Source: Thermoplasmata archaeon (GTDB lineage: Archaea; Thermoplasmatota; Thermoplasmata; Thermoplasmatales; Thermoplasmataceae). Taken from it: a stretch of 13,038 bases of DNA. A program made the position numbers and the translations under genes. The notes beneath the pieces were generated by a model that was given only the letters and a program-made list of their open reading frames with translations, had not been told where the DNA came from and ran no database searches. Shown in pieces: positions 6,601 to 11,369 of the stretch. The stretch lies in contig JAJZXP010000062.1 in the NCBI GenBank assembly GCA_021806345.1, positions 1-13,038 on the forward strand, in the 5' to 3' direction. Every line of letters starts with the position of its first letter. The stretch's first letter is position 1.

Positions 6601-7069
6601 CATCTAGATCCTTAATATAGAGAGTAAGATCCTGCATCTTTGTCTTTATGTCTTTCCTGACATCATCATCTTCAAAGTCCGCGTCCTTCCTTATTTTCCT
6701 GTCAAGGTATACCGTGTATACGTCTCTGGCCATAAGTGGTTTGTTGATGTCGTGATTATCCCATAGTATTGTCTCATTGAAGTTAGAGGTCATGAAGTAC
6801 CTCGGGGGCGGATTCTCGTTGCTCGCTTTCAAGAAAGCGTCCTTAACGACATTGATATTTCTAGGCGTCTTACCCTCAATAGTGGTGGGTCGCTTGAACT
6901 CTACAGTGCATATAAGCCGATTCTTGTAGTATATGGTAAGATCCATTCTCATTGCCTTGCCAGAATGTTGCTCAACCTCTCCTCTGAAATCGCCGAGCTG
7001 GTCTATGTCGCTTTTTATATCAGCGACGAGAGTGCGTTCGTCAACACTCATTTCGATCCTTCCATCCAT
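3647..7069 (-). CDS. Type IIG-like restriction-modification enzyme: nuclease, N6-adenine methyltransferase and specificity domains in one chain (1140 aa)
   Basis: This single polypeptide would both methylate adenine and cut DNA. Residues 1-110 carry a likely PD-(D/E)XK nuclease: RMDLTIYY with D43, then CTVEFK with E57 and K59. A helical region (about 140-330) leads to the methyltransferase: GQYYTP (334-339, motif X region), DPACGSGTFL (360-369, AdoMet-binding motif I), and NLPY (477-480, catalytic motif IV, usually NPPY). This motif order is that of gamma-class N6-adenine enzymes. The TaqI-like target-recognition part starts with FGIKTGANEFFY (694-705) and includes GRNYGGGGAPVGF near 886. A charged C-terminal tail of about 150 residues is less familiar. 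The length fits the Eco57I/type IIG group. No separate methylase, specificity or controller gene adjoins it. An alternative start at M7 is better spaced after GGAAGG. It looks more GC-rich than its neighbours (about 45% in one line counted), suggesting separate acquisition. Confidence 0.9.
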   Translation of the reverse strand: MDGRIEMSVDERTLVADIKSDIDQLGDFRGEVEQHSGKAMRMDLTIYYKNRLICTVEFKRPTTIEGKTPRNINVVKDAFLKASNENPPPRYFMTSNFNETILWDNHDINKPLMARDVYTVYLDRKIRKDADFEDDDVRKDIKTKMQDLTLYIKDLDAGVKKAYYKPIGESFLLGLNAHLESAAAIVKNHVPNKILQGWWKDQGYPPKIGFDDSDREKIAKYSLYVLANKIVFYYVLKRMFPTITKIDAEKMSIDDLKAELDSCFDNAKKVSGDYETVFENTEADLIPFENEDNLDSINALINFLEDYDFAKLSQDLLGNIYDRLISPEERHANGQYYTPIPVVDLINALTIKNKNARVMDPACGSGTFLSRAFDLKLKLHGRDNEATREAVMEDIFGSDIAPYPAHLATIALASKFLKLNPEAYPNILRKDFLDIERSNVIPKLRTEFEERIENDTKLLNGGAKVVSFKPIDAFVGNLPYIRQEQIQNKEDERTKVGNFLKKNGFANNIRKDEEYLYIPDKGADFHIYFWYYILPFLKEGSMVGFLTSDTWMNVEYGEGFKKFLNRYFKIRYIIDSSVERWFEDALVNTVITVLERIDNEEARKNNEIKFIRINRKISEIIGNIDDAIRIADAIEKNKDINGITIVRSIRQGDLDLNDSMKSKLFPYLRGPDEFFEIVNNRNMAPLDTIMNVQFGIKTGANEFFYVMDVTDEYSDEDLKKIFGLWRGEKNRIRIIKDGLGAVHSIEADYLKPILKGPKEFTLPGKLVFNDPTKKYVVLIEETERSKIKKHALEYIEYGERNPAGEPYSERPTCKAHNPWWKLSPIVQPDIALTMYFSSNFLFPKTTCLLDHTMYFGKMLEEFSNDLLTVYSFLNSSLTYLYPDLYGRNYGGGGAPVGFMVYEAQKFPVPDPEVMRPHYHKLESIIGKMEKRKIGSVFEEIWDMKGNFSLNSVKQDRLELDRIILKALGLKDPDKFLKAYYPSIVSIVKGRLDKALSVKTTSKKDKVSLSKAADDIIARINVKVFPQDYVSKTIGTIKIRKGSKISQGRDLVGHYISIDGKKDYYDTPEMAKYVYYCALRGLDSTPVPKDPKKVLKEFEQDLDTWRKSIEKEINSITDDDKYREKLFTLSVRKLNYTMLES

Positions 7070-7130
7070 CCTCTCATCTGAAGTTTATCTTCTTCTGAGC
7101 TAATTATCACAAGTGTTATTATTTTACATG

Positions 7131-7142
7131 TCTATAAATTTT
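7131..7142 (-). promoter_or_regulatory. TATA box for the restriction-modification gene
   Basis: On the minus strand this reads AAATTTATAGAC, a good archaeal TATA box. Transcription would begin roughly 25 nt downstream, leaving a leader of about 40 nt before the ATG at 7069. That is consistent with the purine-rich sequence (GGATGGAAGG) near the two candidate starts being used by the ribosome. Confidence 0.45.
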
Positions 7143-7748
7143 TGTCTTCTTTTCCCGTAAAGCAGGCTTCTTAATGTAGCCCCTTCAATCTTTCTCCCCC
7201 AGGATGGAGACCAAAAACGGTAATAGCCCTCTCAATATCAGTCATGTCTTCATTATAGAATAGAACTGCAATGCAAGATAAAATCATCCATCTTTGGAGT
7301 TTTTAGGCTTTTACATTGTTTAGAGCTAAAACAATGAGCCGATTTTTCCCACATGGGATACCGTGTATGTTGACGCGCACAGGAAAACGGAATAGTACAT
7401 CAAAAATACATTTTACGGCATTTGTTTGCGGAAAGCTGAACATTTTTTTCTCATAAGAGGTATAGAGTATATTTGGCGCGCGGGATGAACTGAATTTTCA
7501 ACGAACATCAGATATCGAATCTCATTGTTTTGTTAATCTCAACCTCGAAAGCACGATCGGACGGATCAAGTGGGCGGTCAGGAGGCTCCAGGGTAGAGGA
7601 AATATTCCAGTTAAGGGTATCTTGGGTAAGACGGTCCTTACTCAAGATAGACAATAGAAAGGAACTTGACACGTGTAAAGAAGCAGTGGAGAAAAATAAT
7701 AGTCCCCTTGAATGCTCGATGACGACTCTATAGGAGCTAAACCTATGC

Positions 7749-7865
7749 GTTCAAGTCTAACTTAGAGTTGAACATTTATTGAAGATTTTATATTTTATAT
7801 TCTTAAGTCGATAAATAACGTATGCCGATCGATGTTCAAGTCCTAATGTAAGAGTTGAACATTCA
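7749..7865. repeat. Two copies of a GTTCAA...TTGAAC dyad, about 85 bp apart
   Basis: Unit 1 (7749-7777) is GTTCAAGTCTAA, a short gap, then AGAGTTGAACATT. Unit 2 (7834-7865) is GTTCAAGTCCTAA, a gap two bases longer, then AGAGTTGAACATT. Each unit is an inverted repeat with perfect 6-bp arms and a 13- or 15-nt spacer, and the two units are near copies of each other. They lie about 200-310 nt upstream of the 8061 operon, in a region without genes, and could be operators for a dimeric regulator. They are not a CRISPR array: there are only two units, they differ in length, and the gap is 56 nt. Confidence 0.6.
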
Positions 7866-8045
7866 AATTAGAAGAGTACGGTCATCTTCATTCTGTATCC
7901 GCGTCATGGAAGCTAAATCGATAGATCAAGATGAATCGCGTAAACATACGTAAATAGTGCTAATATTCGACCAAAATGATATTCGGTTTTTGAGATACTC
8001 ATTACAAGAGATAGTTTAACATACTCAAGTTGCATACATGTTCTG

Positions 8046-8052
8046 GGAGGGG
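8046..8052 (+). promoter_or_regulatory. Ribosome-binding site fixing the start at 8061
   Basis: GGAGGGG lies 8 nt before ATG 8061 but only 2 nt before the alternative GTG at 8055, so the ATG is the likely start codon. This is one of the clearest ribosome-binding sequences in the window. Confidence 0.6.
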
Positions 8053-8060
8053 AAGTGTAT

Positions 8061-9044
8061 ATGCAAAGGCAGCTTGAAAACCTAAATGATCCAGGATTTG
8101 CTTATGCATCGTATTTTCTAATTAAGAGTTACCAAAGTGAAAATCGTTCAGTTCCTAGTGGGTTATACTTTAATAAGGCAATGTCGTTTGTTAATGCCGA
8201 GATGAAAAAGAGAAAGGAAGATATTAAACTCCCACACTCTTGGTACAGATGGGGAGACGAGGTTGTTAGATACTATATGCCCAGGGAATTGACGTGGACT
8301 CATGAAGAGGCAGGCTATACTAAAGTAAATTGGGGGGGTACGCCGCCCCGCATCAATGATAGCATTAAAAATGATGTTGAAGCACTTATAAAAGAGTTTC
8401 TACAAAGGTATCCAGTAAATAGCGATAGTTGGTATGAAGAATTGTTAGCTGATCATTACGATGGAGCACCCTTTGAATTTCAAAGAGCCTTTAAGAGTTC
8501 AAGGGACATTTTGTTCGACAGGACCAGACCTGATAAAAGTGAAAGAAACTATGCTAGCAGTGAAATTTTGCTAGATATATACAAAAAGGCATTTTCGACT
8601 TTTCCGAGCGACAAACTATTCCATCCAGTAAAGAAATTCATTCCTACTTTTTTGAGCCTTATTGCTTATCCCTTATCTGGTTCTAAGGAAGATTTATTGA
8701 TGGCCAATGAAATTTCAGAAGAATTCTGGTACTGGTTTTGCTATTTCTTAAGGGTACATCCTCTCGCGCATGAAAATATAGATGAGGATACGGTAGTCTA
8801 CTGGAAGTCACAACTTGAGCCCGAAACCTCTCGTTTCTTTCGGAATTTTGATGACTACGCAAAACGTCTTTCCGAAAAGTTCCCAGAAATATTAAAAGAT
8901 GACCTATTAGTTGCTCATGTTCAAGAGGAAACAAAAAGATTACAAGAGTGGGAGGAAAGAATGGCAAATTTCGAGGAGATAATTGATGGTTTGGATGATT
9001 TTTTGTCAGGTAAAATTGGTCTAAAAAAGAATTCTGATACCTAA
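8061..9044 (+). CDS. Unknown 327-residue protein, first gene of an operon with a PIN nuclease
   Basis: ATG 8061 (chosen for its GGAGGGG site; GTG 8055 is possible) to TAA 9042-9044. No family was recognised. The protein is soluble and mostly helical, with many Trp, Tyr and Phe. Visible landmarks are an N-terminal helical part (1-55); a conserved-looking block LPHSWYRWGDEVVRYYMP (about 57-74) followed by ELTWTHEE; a middle region ending in FDRTRPDKSERNYASSE (152-168), which looks like a loop; an aromatic helix EEFWYWFCYFLRVHP (about 220-234); and an acidic, coil-like C-terminus (about 285-318). The block near 57-74 recalls short helical regulator or antitoxin-like proteins of archaea only loosely. 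The stop is 11 nt before the TTG of the PIN gene, so they form an operon. Inference: it is either the antitoxin/control partner or the sensor for the PIN enzyme; its size is unusual for a simple antitoxin. Confidence 0.8.
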   Translation: MQRQLENLNDPGFAYASYFLIKSYQSENRSVPSGLYFNKAMSFVNAEMKKRKEDIKLPHSWYRWGDEVVRYYMPRELTWTHEEAGYTKVNWGGTPPRINDSIKNDVEALIKEFLQRYPVNSDSWYEELLADHYDGAPFEFQRAFKSSRDILFDRTRPDKSERNYASSEILLDIYKKAFSTFPSDKLFHPVKKFIPTFLSLIAYPLSGSKEDLLMANEISEEFWYWFCYFLRVHPLAHENIDEDTVVYWKSQLEPETSRFFRNFDDYAKRLSEKFPEILKDDLLVAHVQEETKRLQEWEERMANFEEIIDGLDDFLSGKIGLKKNSDT

Positions 9045-9055
9045 GGGGATTCCTC

Positions 9056-9457
9056 TTGTCTTCACCTCCAATTGTTATTGATACCTGTTCATTTAAAGAT
9101 AAGGATTTCATCAAAAGATTGTCGTCCTACCATGGTAGAAAAATAATATCCACCATAACATATGCAGAAATGCAGTTTTTTCTTCTTTTTATGAAAGGGA
9201 AAGAGAGCACATATTTCGATAAAATCTTGAGCATGGGAGGAATAGAAATTGAAGCTTATTCCAAGGGACAAGGGCTAACGACAGCAAAATTTGGCATGGA
9301 TATGGGAGATTTTTCCAAATCGTTTAGGGACTATGCTATTGCATCGCATGCCTCTATACCACCTTGGATTGTTGTCACAAGCAACAAGAAAGATTTTGAA
9401 TTCCTCAACGGAAGAGTAATGTCGCCTTCCGAGTTTAGATCATCATATATGCAGTGA
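9056..9457 (+). CDS. PIN-domain protein, probable RNase (133 aa), TTG start
   Basis: TTG 9056 to TGA 9455-9457. The TTG is 8 nt after AGGGG (9044-9048 region), and no ATG lies near the beginning of the domain, so TTG initiation is well supported. The whole protein is one PIN fold: IVIDTCSF with D9, TITYAEMQ with E38, FRDYAIASHA with D92, and VTSNKKDF with N110 and D113. These are the positions of the metal-binding acidic residues in PIN/VapC-type RNases, so the active site looks complete. The length is typical of VapC toxins, but the usual small VapB antitoxin is absent; the only partner is the 327-residue protein 11 nt upstream. The most likely activity is cleavage of a cellular or invading RNA under control of that partner. 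The target is unknown. Confidence 0.85.
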   Translation: MSSPPIVIDTCSFKDKDFIKRLSSYHGRKIISTITYAEMQFFLLFMKGKESTYFDKILSMGGIEIEAYSKGQGLTTAKFGMDMGDFSKSFRDYAIASHASIPPWIVVTSNKKDFEFLNGRVMSPSEFRSSYMQ

Positions 9458-9580
9458 ATATAGTTCCCTAACTCTAATATTTTGGATGGATGAAGTGGTT
9501 ATTGATTTCCCAGTAATTCGATTTGGAATTAGGCATAGTTTCTCCAATTTGATAATTACTATAGACAATATTTTTCCCTT
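9458..9580. other. Short gap between the PIN operon and repeat A'
   Basis: The gap is AT-rich, with no gene, hairpin or strong T-tract seen. It marks the right edge of the cargo enclosed by the A repeats. Confidence 0.4.
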
Positions 9581-9856
9581 TGAAAATGATAACATCGATC
9601 TTGATCTCCGTCGATTGATTTTTACCCTAGAACCACGAATAAAATGAGGTAAAAGGTCTCAAATTTGAAAGAAATGATAATGGAGTGTAAAATTATACCT
9701 TTGAAGAATCTGAATTCAAAATTATCGAGACAAAACTCATTCTGATTTAATCTGAAATGATAACTACGATCTCGACTTGACATTTAAGACCGTATTGACG
9801 ATTTCGCATGCATATAATGTGAATGTATTTATTTGCAAACCTAATCAGATATTCAC
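9581..9856 (-). repeat. Repeat A', right copy (inverted relative to 286-562)
   Basis: Read on the minus strand from 9856 down to 9581, this follows the left copy base for base with about 20% differences and almost no length change. The dyad at its start is kept: GTGAATATCTGATT at one end, core TTTGCAAA, then AAATACATTCAC. Similarity stops sharply just beyond 9856 and fades beyond 9581. It lies between the PIN operon and the promoter of the membrane protein gene. Confidence 0.8.
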
Positions 9857-9972
9857 AGAAAAACAAATTAATAAGAAATACTTGCCGACCAAGTAATTCT
9901 AATAGATAAATTCTTATTTCCTTAAATTAATTTAGTCTTACAATGAGAGGCCATGGGAGACAAAATGAGATA

Positions 9973-9989
9973 GGAGATGATAAGACATA
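9973..9989 (+). promoter_or_regulatory. Strong ribosome-binding sequence leading to an ATA codon
   Basis: GGAGATGA (9973-9980, one mismatch from GGAGGTGA) sits 6 nt before ATA at 9987-9989, which is in frame with the membrane protein at 10077. The 30 codons between encode a hydrophobic helix. An in-frame TAA at 9981-9983 rules out any start further upstream. The simplest reading is that translation starts, or once started, at this codon. Confidence 0.5.
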
Positions 9990-10076
9990 AACATAACATT
10001 ATTAGTTACTGCTGTTTCTGCTGTTGTCTCGGGTGTAATATCACTTTTAGTTTTTCTGTATTCTCAGTATTTTTTA

Positions 10077-10817
10077 ATGCAAAAATCAAGACGTCGGATC
10101 ATTAGAACAATTTTTCGCAAAATGGTAATCAGGACAAAGAATGGAAAAGAATCTACTTTACTTGACGTATACAATTACGTGTTTTCCGCAAAGATTATGG
10201 AAAAAATTTTGTTTTTTGGAGTATTTTCAATTGTTTCCCTCCTGATACTACCGCATTTTGGTGAGCATAATTTGATTTGGATAGATATGGTTCTGGAGAT
10301 TGCCTACGTTTTTATATTTATATTTCTATTTTTGTTTCTTGCCGTATATAGCGGTTTTAAATCAACAAAACCCGGCGAACTGAGTATCATTCATTATATC
10401 ATATCGAGATCATTACAGGCCTACAACACAGATTTGGTCGAGGGATGGATTCTGTTCATTATCTACTCTGTTCTTTTGATTTTACAAAATTATGTTTTTC
10501 TTTTAGAATACGGCGTATTGCTAGGTATGTTTACTATTGTATTATCTGTATCATTCATATTTATCCCTGTATCATCGAGATTCCTTGATAAATACGGACA
10601 TCATATTCTTGATCTGGAGTCAATAATTTTCAACGACGGTTTGAAAAAAGTCAAAATAAAACTGTATATTGGGTCAAGTCCGGAAATAAAAGGCGAAATA
10701 GAAGACATAAGAGACGAATTAACGGTGTGTACTAATAGGGCAAATGAGAGGGGCACCCTTTACGTACCATGGGAAAACATTTTGAGTTTCGAAATCGTGG
10801 AAGAAATTGTTCATTGA
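10077..10817 (+). CDS. Integral membrane protein with a small beta-rich (Sm-like?) C-terminal domain
   Basis: ATG 10077 to TGA 10815-10817 gives 246 residues. The true start may be ATA 9987, adding 30 residues with a transmembrane helix (LLVTAVSAVVSGVISLLVFL) and using a strong ribosome-binding sequence; ATG 10077 itself has none. After a basic, positively charged stretch (KSRRRIIRTIFRKMVIRTK, inside side), transmembrane helices lie at about 42-60, 70-92, 122-142 and 145-166. The cytoplasmic tail (about 188-244) has alternating strands: KVKIKLYIG, EIKGEIEDIRDELTVCT and YVPWENILSFEIVEEI. The pattern of a first strand, a bent second strand with ..G.(I)..., and a final ...ENI.SFEI resembles an LSm/small beta-barrel fold; this is a shape-based guess. 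The family was not recognised. It is AT-rich (about 30% GC in one line counted), lies outside the A-A' bracket, and converges on the 54-residue gene copy 2. Confidence 0.75.
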   Translation: MQKSRRRIIRTIFRKMVIRTKNGKESTLLDVYNYVFSAKIMEKILFFGVFSIVSLLILPHFGEHNLIWIDMVLEIAYVFIFIFLFLFLAVYSGFKSTKPGELSIIHYIISRSLQAYNTDLVEGWILFIIYSVLLILQNYVFLLEYGVLLGMFTIVLSVSFIFIPVSSRFLDKYGHHILDLESIIFNDGLKKVKIKLYIGSSPEIKGEIEDIRDELTVCTNRANERGTLYVPWENILSFEIVEEIVH

Positions 10818-10850
10818 CATTTCAAAAGTATAAGCCGATCTATATCAATT

Positions 10851-10860
10851 CTAAAAAAAT
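10851..10860 (-). terminator. T-tract terminator for the minus-strand 54-residue gene
   Basis: On the minus strand this reads ATTTTTTTAG, a run of seven T about 50 nt after the stop of the 10907-11071 gene. It is the expected form of an archaeal terminator and lies in the gap before the convergent membrane protein gene. Confidence 0.45.
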
Positions 10861-10906
10861 ACAGAGGTTAAATAGCGATTCCGTTCTAATAAACCAACAA
10901 AGATCT

Positions 10907-11071
10907 TTAGAGATTTCCCATAGTTTCTTCCAATTTTTTCATTGCCTTTTCTTCGATTTCAGATGCAATCTCCTTTACCTCATCTAACGTCTTGGCCATC
11001 CTTATTTTTCTGGCGAGTCTAAGACTCGTTTTTATATAGCCGTTTAGAAAGCTTATCTCATTTTCTTTCAT
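10907..11071 (-). CDS. 54-residue basic helical protein, copy 2 (unknown function)
   Basis: On the minus strand, ATG 11071-11069 to TAA 10909-10907. The protein is the same length as copy 1 (717-881). The first 17 residues are identical; differences are confined to about residue 18 (Met to Arg), 25 (Ile to Met), 37 (Ala to Ser) and the last five residues (TIQGL versus TMGNL). The same basic centre (LARKIRMAKT) and helical acidic-basic tail are present. Several third-position differences without residue change show that both copies have been under protein-level constraint. It lies 4 nt after the stop of a likely frameshifted membrane protein frame and downstream of the integrase, so the three may once have been one transcript. 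Function is unknown. Confidence 0.75.
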   Translation of the reverse strand: MKENEISFLNGYIKTSLRLARKIRMAKTLDEVKEIASEIEEKAMKKLEETMGNL

Positions 11072-11114
11072 GATTCTACTTAACCTCTCTCACTTTATTA
11101 GGCTTGCGATGCAA
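10907..11114 (-). repeat. Repeat B, right copy (inverted relative to 674-881)
   Basis: The reverse complement of 11020-11114 equals 674-768 exactly (95 nt). The remainder to the gene's stop is similar but not identical. Upstream of 11114 a few more bases match (AAAGG near 665-669) before similarity ends. The identical part extends into the end of the preceding frame, so the duplicated unit is larger than the 54-residue gene alone. Confidence 0.9.
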
Positions 11115-11319
11115 CTTGACCTTTATTTTATAGGAGACAACCGCCTCAAGGTATTCTTCATTGTTCCGGCGTGTATTAATGACCTTTTTTAATTTCCGTT
11201 CGCTTCTTTTCGTTAACAGATATATCTATATGTTGGGTGATAGCCGATTTTCGGTACAAAAGTCCTAAAAAACTGAATAAAACGGTAATCAAAAGTAAAA
11301 AATAATCGATAACAAACAA
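11076..11319 (-). pseudogene. Small single-span membrane protein, probably broken by a frameshift
   Basis: Two overlapping minus-strand frames look like halves of one gene. The first (open from about 11346, TTG at 11319, stop TAA at 11178-11176) encodes a hydrophobic helix, FVIDYFLLLITVLFSFLGLL, followed by YRKSAITQHIDISVNEKKR. The second (11225-11076, no start codon) continues with a basic helical tail, SERKLKKVINTRRNNEEYL, and ends KLHRKPNKVREVK at TAG 11078-11076. Moving from the first frame to the second requires skipping one base somewhere in the 11178-11225 overlap. An intact gene would encode about 80 residues with one membrane helix and a basic cytoplasmic tail. It sits between the integrase and the 54-residue gene on the same strand. 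The last 13 codons are also found at 674-712 in the left copy. A programmed frameshift or two tiny genes are alternatives. Confidence 0.4.
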
Positions 11320-11369
11320 AACGTATGGTATAGTCCGGATATCAACTTTTCAAGGTCCGAATAATAGTC

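Larger units (their letters stand above)
7141..8060. other. Gene-poor region of about 0.9 kb, probably holding decayed sequence
   Basis: No reading frame here looks like an intact gene. On the minus strand, 7171-7287 encodes 38 residues ending DIERAITVFGLHPGGERLKG and two more, which looks like the C-terminus of a real protein but has no upstream part in frame. On the plus strand, 7550-7648 has an open frame that reads GRIKWAVRRLQGRGNIPVKG, also stopped early. The composition changes abruptly around 7475-7485 (GGCGCGCGGG) against AT-rich surroundings. Together these suggest remains of old insertions. The last 300 nt contain two dyad repeats (see 7749-7865) and the promoter of the next operon. 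Confidence 0.4.

Noticed and set aside
7530..7733. 67-residue plus-strand frame
   Set aside because: It is Ser/Gly-rich with no domain and no ribosome-binding site. A different frame over the same bases looks more protein-like.
7749..7865. Possible mini CRISPR array
   Set aside because: There are only two units, of unequal length (29 and 32 nt), with a 56-nt gap and strong internal dyads, and no cas genes are nearby. Operator-like repeats fit better.
8683..9114. Minus-strand 143-residue frame across the end of the 327-residue gene and the PIN start
   Set aside because: It is antisense to two well-supported genes, and its low-complexity Ser/Phe/Leu content is typical of shadows.
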